Origin: Lantana camara
Taxonomy: Eukaryota > Streptophyta > Magnoliopsida > Lamiales > Verbenaceae
NCBI GenBank assembly: GCA_037501455.1
Contig: CM074862.1
Span: forward strand, 87,443,501-87,507,500
Direction of reading: 5' to 3'
Length of the DNA: 64,000 nucleotides
Shown: piece by piece, positions 8,520 to 20,576 of the stretch
Numbering within the stretch: position 1 is the first letter of the stretch
Layout of the letters: each line of letters opens with the position of its first letter
Notes under the pieces: model-generated
What the model saw: only the letters and a program-made list of their open reading frames with translations
Databases searched by the model: none
What the model was told of the DNA's origin: nothing
Position numbers and translations under genes: made by a program

Positions 8520-11500
8520 TAACGATTCATTTACATTAGGTCAAGGTCATTAATGGCCCGGCGAGTGGGCGTGCATTATCTCCAACCAACACCTCGTGTA
8601 ATTCATTAACATTCATTCATTTTTTCTTTTCATGCATATCATTCTTTCGTGCGCATTAAATAACATTTACACTTTCTTCCTCCGGGTTGGTGGCGGGTTT
8701 GCAAGGCCCATCCACCCATTCATTGACCAAAAGGGGAACATGACTCCCCAGATGGCACTCAGTGTCCATTCCTCGCTAACTCCTAACGAGGTCCGATTAT
8801 GCCGTTCATTGGTGGGACTAGTGTGAGGGTTTCCCGTCAGCCCATGCCTCCTCGGTTCCCCACTCACACCAAGCCCCTGGGCCCCATTCATTGTGAACAT
8901 TCAATCATTCATTTCTCGCCAAAACATTAGGTAGGATTCATAAAATAAGGTTTTACGTTGAAAACATTTACCCTTGAAAACGACTCTCTATATATATATT
9001 TTTTGGTCGAAAGCTTTTCACATTGAAGTTATATAGGGTCACTTATCTAATTAGAAGAGAAACCCACCTTAAACCGTAAAGAGGAGAACATAAGAGCCTC
9101 TCAGACCGGCCTCGTCTCCAACGGAATCAAAATCTGTGCAATAAAGGTGAAGTGAGACTCAATATGACCAATTAAGACGCTCGGCAATGTAATGATCATG
9201 ATATGAATGTATAAAAGATGAGATTATGTCATGAAAATGTCCATGTGCACTATTAAAGAATTTAAATCATATAATCAAGTCATTCGTACATTCATTTACT
9301 TCCATTCAATTCATAAATTCACGTTTCCAATCAATTCAATTCAAGAAATTCAAATAGGAGCCTAGCACGTATTCAATCTTTCACAAAACGCTACCACATA
9401 CATCATATTACATAATATAACATATTTCCAAAGTTTGAAAACAAGAAGAATTCATATGATAAGGGAAATGGTTATGGAAATCACAAACGACACAAAAACG
9501 CACTTAAACGGCATTCAATAAAAGTATGCCTAAATCTCATCCAAATGTTATGAAATCAAACCACCATACTCTCATCACATAGAAAAACAAGTTCATAGTT
9601 CATCACAATTGAAGATAAAGGCGTTAAGGAGGTGAAACAAACAAAAACCGAAAAGGAAAAGACAAGAGTTATGCAGGGGGAGTGACAAGGGGGTGTCTCA
9701 CATTACAAGGCAAATGAGACACAGGGGTGTCACAATACAGACATGCTAAAAGGGCATGACACGGGGGTGTCACACAATACAACTTAAATGAGACACGGGG
9801 GTGTCTCGGTACAGACCAAAAAATGCAAACAAAGCTTACCGGCAAAACAACCCTATACAAAATCAGTTCCAAAAACATACCAAATCAACTCCAAATTTTA
9901 TGAAACTTGATATACAACATATTTAGCATGTTAGGAGAATTTTTCATTTAGAGTGCGAAGTCCAAATCACACGTTAAGAGCACCAAAACCATGCAGCAAG
10001 TCTGGGGCGTCAAAACCGCACATATGAGTCCGATTGGTCCAATCATGCCATGATCAAGTACTTAGGGGCTGAATTTGGATCTAAAACCTTGGGAAATGCA
10101 TGCTAACATACTAAACAACTAATATACATCATATATATGCAAAATGGCACGAATTGAAGCACATTAGAATGACCAACGAACCACAAAAATGCAACAGCAG
10201 CAGGTCGGTATAAGCCATGCACAGAACAGGTAATGTGCTAAGGTTTTGGGGCTCAAAATGGATCCAAAAGCTTGCAAAATGAATGCTAACGTATAAAACA
10301 ATGAGTGTACATCATCTCCATACAATTTCACACGAAAAGAAGGCCATTTGATCAAGCAAAAGCCAGAAAACGTCACAGCGGTTCCAAAACAGGGGAGGCA
10401 GTTTTCCAATCAAGTTTCAAGCTTAAGATCTCATAATTTCTCCAAAGAATCTAAAGAGCAAATCATTCATACATCACCTACTATCATTTAGGCATTGAAT
10501 GGACAAAGAAACAAGCTCATAATATCAGTTTTCAAGCACGAAATCAAGCAACAAAGACAAAGTGTGCAGCAGCAGCTCGAAAACAGGGGAGGGGATCCAA
10601 TCTCAAGTTTCATGCTCAAAAACTCTGATTTCATCCAAGGGTTCTAAAGAGAAATCATCCATAAATCATCTAGCATGGCTTGGGTATCAAAAAGGAAGAG
10701 AAACAAGTTCATATAACCAAGTTTCATGCAAGAAATCAGCCCCAAACCTAAGCCACTCCAAGAAGGCAAGAATCACTCAAAAATCCTAAACATGTTCTAA
10801 ATCAAACCCTTATCAAATCTTGAAGATTTGGAAGAGAAAGGTGGTGGCTTGAGCTCAAAACCCACAAAAGGGGCAAAGTTCTCTTCTTCTCTACTCTTCT
10901 CTCCTTATCTCGATAAGTAGCAACAGCAAGAAGGGGGTTTAGAGTTCGGTTTGCAGAGCTAAAGGGGGGGATAAAGGGATTAACTCAAGGTAAAAAAGTC
11001 ATGGTTAAGCTTTGGTTAGGTTAGGTTGAGTTAAAAGGGTCCCACCATGAAGACTAGTCAACAAAAGCGTAATTCTTGCACGAGTTGTTCATTACGGTTG
11101 GATTTTGGAGGTCTTAATGATCTCAAAAAGGTATGAGGCTTGTTCCATTGTCTCCGAATTGTCGATACGAAGGCAACGGAGGTGACGGAATTTGAATCCG
11201 AATTCCCGAGCTCAAGATATGACGTCCAGAACCCACGGCGTGCTAAAAGCGTTTTAAGCCCTATAAGTTCCGTCCCCAAAAACCGAAATCAAAGCTAAAT
11301 TAAACGAGCTTAAAATTACAACGTAAGCATGTAAACACGTTAATAACTCACATAATTCGAGTATACCAAGTTGGCACAAAAATCGGATTTGAAAACGGAG
11401 TTAAACAATTCGAAAACGATTAGAAAAGGATTTAAACGTTTAAAGTTTCAAACTTAACACTTCTTTCAATTATTAAAATATTACAATTAATGTAAAATCA

Positions 11501-11787
11501 CATACGCATATAATTTATAATATCATGCATGCATAATTAATTAACATGGATTGCCTAAGTTCATGCAATTTATAAAACAATTTGTGCCACAATTAACATA
11601 TATACATTTACATATAAATATATTTGATATTAATAACATTAAAATAAAGTAATTATCATTTAATACATTTAAAATAAAATTAAATATAAAACATTTAAAA
11701 ACAATTAATCACATAATCAAATAATTTAATTGCGCATTTTATAAACACATCTGGGATATTGGTATAAATGAAAAACCGGGGTGTTAC
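8520..11787 (-). repeat. Long LTR 'A' (Tekay/Del type), 3' end missing
   Basis: On the minus strand the LTR begins at 11787 (TGTAACACCCCGG) and runs to about 8520. It contains, in the reverse of the order seen at 5393-7781, the GC-rich block (8690-8890), hairpins (9680-9807) and a GCTCGGGAATTCGGATTC block (11190-11225) also found in the LTR starting at 62240. By comparison with the solo LTRs, roughly 550-650 bp of its 3' end is missing at the 8520 junction. No coding seen; short ORFs here are chance frames. Confidence 0.75.
9680..9807 (-). repeat. Hairpin array in long LTR 'A'
   Basis: Four inverted repeats read on the plus strand as arm-GGGN-arm (NCCC on the LTR's own sense strand). 9680-9701 (decayed GAGTGACA / TGTCTCAC); 9716-9733 (GAGACAC/GTGTCAC around AGGG); 9757-9772 (TGACAC/GTGTCA around GGGG); 9790-9807 (GAGACAC/GTGTCTC around GGGG). 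Compared with the array at 6241-6369, GTGAC has become GAGAC in one unit with the matching change in the other arm. Confidence 0.85.
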
Positions 11788-12391
11788 AGAAAGACTCCAG
11801 CATCTTTCTGTCACGTAATACTGAGAGAATCCAGCATCTCTCTAACACACAAGTAGGAAGAATCAACATCTCCCTTGCACATAAATAGAGAGAATCAAAT
11901 CTCTCTCACTCAAGCACAAAAGCAGAATCAAAATTACAACAATCAACAAGTATCACAATTGACAGATATAACACATAACAACAAGAATTAATCAAATAAG
12001 GAATGCATGGATGCTCGTGCCATGAATGCTTAGTGTACCCTTCACCGTGGTATTTGAAATCTTGACCATAATATTGCAGTGATGTCATAGAAGTTATTTA
12101 AGTTGTTGCTGAAGCAGCCCTGTAAGTAAAACACTAAAGTTGGTGCATGAGGGTTAGATGTGCAAATGAAATGCGGTACTTAAGTCACGTAAGTGCAACA
12201 ATTAAAAGCAATTAAGGCCACATTGATAAAATGTTGCACAATCATAATCATATTACGCACTTAGTCACATAACTCAATACAATTCAAACTGAAGAAGCAA
12301 AATTACAGGCCAAACGGATGCAATGCGCACATATTCCTATGTCGTACGACCTAGACTGACACGACACGACTCCAGAGCACCGGTTCTGAAC
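11788..12391 (-). other. Leader/internal remnant between LTRs B and A
   Basis: 604 bp that follow a tRNA-Met PBS (12392-12409) on the minus strand, so by position this is the 5' untranslated leader of the element whose 5' LTR is LTR B. At the far end (11788-11910) a short motif of the form GAGAGATGCTGGATTCTCTC recurs three to four times with drift. No gag or pol homology recognised and the short ORF here is not supported. It ends at the 5' end of LTR A, which is not the same LTR family as B, so a normal two-LTR element is not present. Confidence 0.55.
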
Positions 12392-12409
12392 CTGGTAGCT
12401 CTGATACCA
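12392..12409 (-). other. Primer-binding site, tRNA-iMet type
   Basis: The minus strand reads TGGTATCAGAGCTACCAG, the common plant PBS complementary to the 3' end of initiator tRNA-Met. It lies 7 bp from the 3' end of LTR B (12417), which fixes LTR B as a 5' LTR of a minus-strand element. Confidence 0.93.
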
Positions 12410-12416
12410 CTCAAGA

Positions 12417-15400
12417 TGTAACACCCCAAGCGGTGGGGCATCACACCCCCGCACTATGACCCGACACATGTATGAAATGGAGAGTCCGTACATGTACCAA
12501 GTCACAGCGAACGGGTGACAAACGAAAAATGCACCCACTGGCTAGGCGGTATCTAACCCTGTACAAGTGAAAGAATGCAAAACATGACAGCGGAAGCAAC
12601 ACAAAATGGCAACTTTCAAAATCTTTTACACACGAAGCATACAACGCAGTACATACATTAGAAACAAATATACGGGTTCAACTAGTTCAGCAAACCTGTC
12701 CTAACCTGTCCCGAATAATTACACATCAAAACGGGTTCAACTAATCCGAGCACCTGTCCTAACCTGTCCCGAATTCCGTACATTTACATCATAGATTCCC
12801 AACCTGCACAGGACATATCTTATACAGAATTTACGAATCATGAATCAGAATAAAATACTTAACAAACTTAAACGAACAGACACAGACTCAACAGACACGA
12901 CACACCGTCGCCTAGCATGAACTCCAACGACCTGAACCTAAAACTAAAAACATAAATGGGGAGGGGTCAGTCCAAAGACTGAGCGAGGGGCTACCCACAC
13001 ACACCTACAGATATATAGAGCACAGTACGCAGAAGAACCAACGTTCGTGAACCCGGGGTTAGTTTTTGCCCGCCAAAACAGTTTCCAGTGATAGTAAATA
13101 TATAGGGTGACTTATCAAAACATAACGAACAAAACTTAGCTTAAGCAAATCTCAAAACATACGTTAAACTCATACAGACATAGCACACGTGTCAAAACAT
13201 AACTTATTAGTTTAATAACAAAAATCCAATTTTATCTTGACTTAAGAGTCTACCCCCGTTTCACGAACTTATAACCGACAGACATAACAAAACTCGGCGG
13301 GTACGAATCACATCTCCAAACTTCCAGAAACAAAGGGACAAACCAAAGCAAAACAAAACAAGTTCCAACCTGCACACCGAGTGATAGAAGGGTTGACGAC
13401 CCTAACTATCCAAAAATCACACGAGGCAAGGCTTATTTACGACCTTGAAACCTTCAACAGTTGCTTCCGCCAGCTCAAGAGAAACACCCTTCCCCAAACC
13501 TCCCGAGGTTAGGTGAGACTCTCAAAAGGAAAACGTTGATGGAAGAGCTCGGCGACCCCACGGCTGACCCGAGATTACCATACCATTCTCCGGGGCCCAA
13601 ACACACAGACAAACAGACATATATCAGAAACTTAACCCGCCACACACACAGACAGACAGACTTATCTCATGCATATCGTACTTATCATATCGTACACACA
13701 TATCACGCAGACTGACCTCGAAATCATGACATATTAAAGCTAAGCATACATAGGCTCGTACATAGCGTTTCTTACTTTCAAACTTATGACAAAACCATCA
13801 AAGTACATATTTCACACATATCTACGTATATACAAGGCTTATAAACCGCACACATTCGAAAACAGGCACATTACAATAGGGTATAACTATATCCTAACCT
13901 CACCTGGTAGCAAACACTGCAGAACACAAAGCAGAAGGTCCACCCCGGAACCTGCACGACTCACTTGTCACCACCCCGGGTGCACCTGAACCAACTGAAC
14001 ACACAAACACAACACAGGGCTCAGACTCAAACTCAGACAACTACACAGAGACGCACGGCAATGCTCAAGCACTTACAAATGCAATCACATAAGCAGGTTT
14101 CAAAGTCATATTAATTCTATGCAAAACAAAACATTAAGGCATGTTCATACGCACATTTAATGCAGATTAGGGAAACTGAAAGGCAAGACAAATCATATTA
14201 TTCATTTCATGCAAATTTACGTAGCATCTTTTATGTCAATTGACACATATTAATAAATCAAATAAATCATAATAGCATGCTTCCTAATTCATACAAATTT
14301 CACGAGGTTACAAATGAAATTCTAACCCTACTCAATTCATACTATTCATATTTTACATATTCAATTCATGCATTACATAAACATCCCTTGTACAAGAATT
14401 ATATATAATTGGCATGAAACGAAACTAATATCAACAACAATTCATAAGTTTATACATTCATAATTCATTACATATTTTCAAATACCAAGCAATGCGTATT
14501 CATCAATTTATCGAAAACACAAGTACGAATTACATTTTAAACAATTAACAAGTGATACAATTTTGACATAACGGGGTTCAATTTACAATTCAAAGCGTCA
14601 TTGCATATCACATTTCATTAATTGTAAGATTTCGTACACATCGGAGTTCATATAAATCGATAAGTCAAGCAAATCGCAATTAAATTACAATTAGAACAAA
14701 TAATTAGTTATTAAAAATTATACAAATAAATTCACAAAAAATAAACCGAGTGTCCGATTAACGTACGGAAAGTGGCAATGGACTCACCATAACGAGACGA
14801 ACATTCTGTCTGAAGCCCGCTGGATCGCCGCCACCGGAGCCGCCGGAACAGTGGCGGGCCGCCGTCGGGGCGTGCCGGAAAAAAATCCCAAAAATCACCT
14901 GTGCAAGGATTCGTCGTGCTCAATCCAATTCCTCGATCAATTTCTGCAAATTCCAAGCCCAATGTCTCCAATTTAAAATCCAAGAATACGAAAACACTAG
15001 AATCTTCAAACTTCAGTTACTTTCAAACCGGTGAACCAAAATGCGATCCGTAAAAGGCATCGGCTTACCCGTGACGAGCTCTTCGAAAAACCCTAAGGCA
15101 GCTCACCGGAAAAATCCTCGGAGGTGGCGCCGCCGGTGCGCCGCCATTGTGCCACCGCGAACCGCCGCCAAATGGCAAAATCTGGAGTCGAGCAAATGCG
15201 GTTTATTAGTTCTCGTCGTTCCGTACAACTTTCGTGAAGGGCCCGAGGCCAAAAGATCGCCGGAAAAGGCCCCCATTGCCCTTCGAAGTTTCTGCCGCCG
15301 CTCCCCTTTCCAGAACCACCACCTACAGCCAAAATCTTATCAAACCGACGCCAGAAATGGACTTAGGGGGTCGGAAAACCTAGGAAAACACTTACCTTGG

Positions 15401-16181
15401 TCAGAAAAAGCCGCCGGAGCGGCGGAAACGCCGTCGCTACAGTACCGCACGCTGCCGCCGCGAGGTTCAGGCGGCGCGTGTGGCTCAACCGCGGCCCAGA
15501 TGGCCGCGCCGCCAACGACGTCCGATGTGCAGGGACCTCTTCTGACTAGGTAGGTGGCGCATGTCGATCGATGCCCGCCGGAAAACGCGGCGAATGGCCG
15601 CCAAAGTGGCGGCTCCGCCACCCTTCGCCTGCGCTACTGAAATCCGATGATATCTTCGCCGACGTCAGCCGGTTGGTCGAGTTCTTGGTACGGTTGTGAC
15701 CGCGTCGTCGAGCTCATCGAAAAGCACTATTGGTTCGTCGAATTCCGTCGAGAAACGAGCAAGTTAGAGTAGTGTGTGAAAACACACCTCCACTATGTGA
15801 ACAGTAACGTGTTGCGGGAGAGAAGAGAGCTGAGTCTGGAGCTGGAGTTATGGCATGCAAAACGAGGATCCGGGGTATTTATCGCGGGTCCTCGTACGCG
15901 AAAACGGTCGGAAGAACGGGCTAACGAAGTCGGAATGGGGCAAACTCAGAGTCTACGGACTCGTCTCGATACCCCGAACGCGTTGAAGGGGTAAAAAAGG
16001 TCGAAAACTCGATCGAACGAGAAATGACCGAGAAACCCCTGAAAAGAGAAAATTACAAAGGGGCCCCTAAACTCTAAAAGGGTTCAAAATAGGGCCACGA
16101 AAAATATAAAATCACACAATTAAACACATAAAAAGGTTAAATAGTGACGTACCTTATAAGTCGGACGATCGGGATGTTACA
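12417..16181 (-). repeat. Long LTR 'B', 5' LTR of a minus-strand Ty3/gypsy element
   Basis: The minus strand runs from TGTAACATCCCG at 16181 to ...GGGGTGTTACA at 12417, 3765 bp, followed by a PBS. It is the same family as the solo LTR at 27568-30909: both have GGTACGTCAC near the start, a TATA box between CGAGGA/TCCTCG arms, a GC-rich CGCCGG block (14800-15700), a hairpin CAGTC/GACTG (12968-12981), and a splice-donor-like CCAGGTGAGG (13899-13908). The long ORF on the plus strand at 15041-15553 arises from the GC-rich block. It abuts LTR D at 16182. Confidence 0.85.
15863..15894 (-). promoter_or_regulatory. Candidate TATA box inside an inverted repeat (LTR B)
   Basis: On the LTR sense strand a GATAAATAC core is bracketed by CGAGGA and TCCTCG arms. 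The same layout with ATATATA in the centre occurs at 27855-27887 in the homologous solo LTR. The position, about 290 bp from the LTR start, is reasonable for a core promoter. Promoter function is inferred. Confidence 0.55.
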
Positions 16182-17137
16182 ATAAGCTATATATAACAAA
16201 GTACGCTACAAGCGTAACGAGAAACTAGACTAAAGACAAGACTCTCAAAAGACCCCGCCTAGCTTGACTCCAAAACACGACCAGCGGATACAAAAGGTAA
16301 AGGATGTCAGTTCAAAAGGAACCAGTGAGGAGAAGTTTACATTATATAAAGGATATAAGTGGTTCAATGCATGCTCAAAACACAACATCTATGATCCAAC
16401 TCATTTTCAAAGTAAGTGCAAGTTTTAAAAACAAATCATGAACCGAAGCACCGGCTCGGCGTGTACGAGCACTCCATCCTTACTTCCCAAATCAAAAGAA
16501 ATCAAACCAATCCATCCGTCCACCATTCATGTAGAGGGTGTACAGCCCCCAAACAGCCATACCATGTGAAGAGATGGGTCCATGAAACCGGCCTCTCCCT
16601 TGTAAACCTTAACCCCAAATCTCCTCAGAATTTTAGTTAACAAGTTTCATACATGTGGGAACTTTCGAATGGGAACATTTGTCGGCCCTTTGCTTTCCCG
16701 AAATATCGCTCATCGTGGCCCCCGAGTGCTAAACATCTAACCAAGCAAGCGTCCTTGCATGGGGCAACAAACCTCGCTACACAACTCACACATACGTAAG
16801 ACTTAAATGAAAGTTTCGAAAGCATTTTGGGTACCTATCCCATATACCAACATAAGCTCTACTTGTGAACCGTTTTCCATAAGCAAATATCACTAATACG
16901 AGTAAAGCTCACAAAACTTGGCCTATAGAACATACATATATATTTTGAAAATGGGAATTTAAAACCATCAAACATGAAAGGCTATAGGTGTCCACAGTTT
17001 CGAAAAACATTTTATATATATACATATATATATATGTATATATATATATAACCACTAACAAACGTACTAACAAAGGTAAGACACGACTCAAACCAATTAA
17101 GACGTCATACGGCTTGATAAGAATGTAAATATGCTCG
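16182..17137 (-). repeat. Long LTR 'D', 3'-side fragment
   Basis: Left part of the LTR whose 5' end is at 22283. On the minus strand it contains the block CTAGGCGGGG (near 16255), seen near the 3' ends of the solo LTRs, and what looks like a diverged copy of the shared GC-rich block (about 16440-16740). The last roughly 350 bp expected by comparison with the solo LTRs are missing where LTR B begins at 16181. 17008-17050 is an AT dinucleotide tract. No genes. Confidence 0.65.
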
Positions 17138-17149
17138 CACTACCAGAAA

Positions 17150-17420
17150 AACGCCCTATAGCAACGGATTTAGCAATGGATTTTGGCCCTCTTAGCAACG
17201 GATTTCGACTTAGCAATGGATTTAGCAACGAAAATTTTTCGTTGCTATAACCCTCGTGGCTAATCTGTAGCAACGGATTTAGCAACGAATTATTAGCAAC
17301 GGATATTAGCAACGGAATTTGCAACGGATTTAGCAACGAATTACTACCCACGGAAATTAGCAACGGTTTTAGCAACGATTTTTTTAGCAACAGATTTAGC
17401 AATGGATTTTCCGTTGCAAA
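17150..17420. repeat. CACTA left subterminal repeat array
   Basis: More than a dozen copies of AGCAACGGA or AGCAACGAA motifs (for example TAGCAACGGATTTAGCAACG at 17271-17290) with drifted spacers. The mirror array is at 19920-20560. These are expected binding sites for the mobilising transposase. Confidence 0.85.
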
Positions 17421-17610
17421 CCAACCAATAATTAATTAGTTTTCTGCCTTTTTGCAACGGAATTTCAGTTTCAAAATCCGTCGCAAAAACCAATAATTCA
17501 AATTAATAAATTAAAAATTCATTTGCGGGGCCCGGATCACCCCACCTAATCGAGCCGAGCCCCAACCGACGCCCTAACCGAGTCGAGCCCCAACCGAGCC
17601 CCACGCGAGG

Positions 17611-17808
17611 CAACACATTAATTCCACATATTCGCTTTGAGTAGGAATTGAACCGTGGACCTCATGTGAAAAAGGTTGAACCCCAAACCGAGTCGAGCCC
17701 CACGCGAGCCAACACATTAATTCCACATATTCGCTTTGAGTAGGAATTGAACCCTGGACCTCATGTGAAAAAGGTTGAACCCCAAACCAACTAGGCTAAC
17801 TCCATTGT
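17611..17808 (-). repeat. 99-bp tandem duplication with tRNA-like A and B boxes
   Basis: Two units, 17611-17709 and 17710-17808. On the minus strand the second unit has TAGCCTAGTTGG (17787-17798), a full match to the Pol III A box TRGCNNAGYNGG, and GGTTCAATTCC (17743-17753), a full match to the B box GGTTCRANNCC, 33 bp apart. In the first unit the A box is replaced. This looks like the head of a tRNA-derived SINE or a tRNA relic; no acceptor-stem pairing was found, so it is not called a tRNA gene. A related piece is at 19580-19650. Confidence 0.6.
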
Positions 17809-18013
17809 TGTTATTGTTATGTAATTTTTTATATTTAACCACTATCAAATATTCATATACTAATTTAAATAATTAAATACTTGTTATCATATATTTTAAA
17901 TAAAAATATTTTTAAATATATAATTATTTATATTATAATACATATTCCGTTAAAAATTTAAATATTTATTAATTAACTACATATCTCAAGTTTTAGTTAT
18001 GAGATAAAAATAT

Positions 18014-18294
18014 AATGTATATCAACTTAAGTATAACTTTTTATGACATACAAAAAAAAGGATGAAAGTTTTACATAACTAAATAATTAGATTTAATTAT
18101 TTTTTGAATAAAGAACTTTTATATTATATGAAGTATTCACTTACACATTTGTATTATTTAGCAATCGTAATTGAATAACTTAATGAAGAATTATTTTGTT
18201 AATATGAAGCATTTATATTTGAATTTGTAGAATTATATCTAAAGATTGAAGAATTATTGTGTTAAATTCAATATAAACCCCAAACATATATATG

Positions 18295-18348
<54 letters not shown>

Positions 18349-19015
18349 GTATATCAACTTAAGTATAAGTTTTTATGACATATAAAAAAAAAATGAAAGT
18401 TTACATAATTAAATAATTAGATTTAGTTGGTAGTTGAATAAAGAACTAATTTTATGTCAATACGAAGTATTCACTTATACATCAGTAGAATAATATCTGC
18501 ATTTTGAGAAACTATTGTATTATTTAGCAATCGTAGTTGAATAACTTAATGAAGAATTATTTTATTAATATGAAACATTTATATTTGGATTTGTAGAATT
18601 ATATCTAAATATTGAAGAATTATTGTGTTAAATTCTATATAAACCCCAAGCATGTATATATATATGTATATATATAATAGTAATGTATATCAACTTAAGT
18701 ATAAGTTTTTATGACATATAAAAAAAGATGAAAGTTTACATAATTAAATAATTAGATTTAGTTGGTAGTTGAATAAATAACTAATTTTATGTCAATATGA
18801 AGTATTCAATTATACATATGTAGAACAATGTCTGCATTTGGAGGAACTATTGTATTATTTAGCAATCGTAGTTGAATAACTTAATATAAAGAATTATTTT
18901 GTTAATATGAAACATTTATATTTGAATTTATATAATTGTATCTATACACTGAGGAATTATTGTGTTTCGCAACCGTCCATTAGATGTTAAATTAAGAAGT
19001 TTTCCTTTAATATAA
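18014..19015. repeat. Three tandem copies of an about 334-bp AT-rich unit, with (TAA)n
   Basis: The phrase TATATCAACTTAAGTATAA recurs at about 18018, 18350 and 18686 (spacing 332 and 336 bp), each followed by TTTTTATGACATA, an A run, GATGAAAGTTT and AATAATTAGATTTA. The three units are diverged copies in the core of the CACTA element. A TAA microsatellite (about 18298-18345) separates units one and two. 19100-19570 is TA-rich low-complexity sequence without features. Confidence 0.85.
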
Positions 19016-19574
19016 TGAACTTATATTAAAATTTGTAGAATTAAATCTAAATATTAAGAAATTATTGTGTTATGCAACCGTTACATGTTAAATGAAAAAT
19101 TTTTCTCTTAATATTAATGATTTATAATGTATATTATACACACATATTATATATATGTACGTATATTATATATAAACATATAATATTAATTATTATTTTA
19201 TATTTAAGATATAAGATATATATGTCTATATATTAAATATTATATAATATATATACATATATATAAATAACATTATGTGTGAGTGTATATGTAGATGTGT
19301 ATATATATATATATATAAACGTATATATATTATAAATATTTTATATTTAATTATACATAATATACGTTTGTATATAATGTTATATGTATTATAAATATTA
19401 TATATTTATATATAATATACATATATGTATAATATTATATGTATTATAGATTATATAATATTATATAATATATAATATATATACGATATATATAATATCA
19501 ATATATTAAATATTATATAATATAATAATAATAATATATATTGTATAATAAATATATATATACATATATAAAAA

Positions 19575-19835
19575 AGAGAGAGCCTAGGATTGAACCCAGG
19601 ACCTCATGAAAAAAAAATGAGCATCCAACCAACTTGGATACAATCCGTTAGTGTTTTGTTTCAGTGAAATTTTATTTGACTTTTAAATGCCCTTAATGGT
19701 TCCGTCCAAAATTTAACGGTTGGGACAAAAAATGTAACAAAATGAAACCAACGGGACTATTTTTGTCTAAATCTAAAAGAATAGGACCAAAATTGAAAAC
19801 GGGACAATCCTATGGGACCAAAAATATAATTTGCT
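19575..19835 (-). repeat. Interspersed repeat inside CACTA core
   Basis: 19580-19650 resembles the 99-bp repeat at 17611-17808: on the minus strand TATCCAAGTTGG followed by CATGAGGTCCTGGGTTCAATC. It is followed by a block (19660-19835) with GGGACCAAAATTGAAAACGGG-like phrases common as dispersed plant repeats. Non-coding; origin not identified. Confidence 0.5.
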
Positions 19836-20576
19836 CTATTTTTTATTCATTTATTTTTATTCCATATAGCAACTAAAAATCCGTCACTAAATTATAAATA
19901 TTTTAATTTTTTTTATTCATATGTTTATAGCAACGGATTTTACTTTGCTAATCTTTTTTATATTTATTTATTTTTATTTCTTTTAATTTCTTCCTTATAG
20001 CACGTTGCTAAATAGCAACGGATTTTCCGTTGATAATATTTTAAATATTTGTTTATTTTTATTTCCCTTTTTCCTTCCATATAGCAACGAAAAATCCGTT
20101 GCTAAATAGCAACGGATTTTCCGTTGCTAATATTTTAAATATTTGTTTATTTTTATTTCCCTTTTTCCTTCCATATAGCAACGAAAAATAATCCGTTGCT
20201 AAATTAGCAACGGATTTTTCGTTGCTAATATATTTTATATTTATTTTTTTTTATTTCTTTCATATAGCAAAGGATTTTTCGTTGCAAATATTTATAAATA
20301 TTATATTATTTTTTATTAGGTTTTTATTTTAATAGCAACGGAATTTTCGTCGCTATATATACCAATTTATTTATTTTTTGTATTATTTAATTTTAGCAAC
20401 GAAAAATCCGTTGCTATTTTTTTTCATAAATAGCAACGGATTTAGCAACGAAAAATCCGTTGCTAAAGCATTTTGCCACGATTTTTTTTTTTTTCGTTGC
20501 TATATCCATTGCTAAATAGCAACGAATAATTTCCGTTGCTAAATTTCCGTTGCTATCGGGCATTTTTCTAGTAGTG

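Larger units (their letters stand above)
17138..20576. mobile_element. Non-autonomous CACTA (En/Spm) transposon, TSD TCG
   Basis: The left end CACTACCAGAAAAACGCC and the right end, read in reverse, CACTACTAGAAAAATGCC are terminal inverted repeats (about 26 of 30 positions agree). They are flanked by the 3-bp duplication TCG (17135-17137, 20577-20579). Length 3439 bp. Both subterminal regions are packed with TAGCAACGGATTT-type repeats in both orientations, typical transposase-binding arrays. The core is AT-rich with no transposase ORF; the Leu-rich ORF at 17097-17402 is a by-product of the repeats. It lies inside LTR D. Confidence 0.95.

Noticed and set aside
8667..8900. 77-residue minus-strand ORF shared in part with 29789-29971
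   Set aside because: The similarity reflects the conserved GC-rich LTR module; frames are not maintained between copies.
15041..15553. 170-residue plus-strand ORF
   Set aside because: It lies in the GC-rich block of LTR B, is opposite to the LTR sense strand, has no recognisable domain, and equivalent chance ORFs appear on both strands of the homologous block at 28024-28531.
15776..15994. 72-residue plus-strand ORF
   Set aside because: Covers the LTR B promoter palindrome in antisense; no similarity to any protein I know.
17097..17402. Leu/Asn/Ser-rich 101-residue ORF that looks like a repeat protein
   Set aside because: It is a translation of the AGCAACGGATTT subterminal repeats of the CACTA element and crosses its left boundary.
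17743..17798. tRNA gene on the minus strand
   Set aside because: A and B boxes match, but no acceptor stem, anticodon arm or terminator could be drawn; a SINE head or tRNA relic fits better.
19100..19570. Possible AT-rich replication origin or matrix attachment region
   Set aside because: Only TA-rich low complexity is visible; no specific motif supports either.
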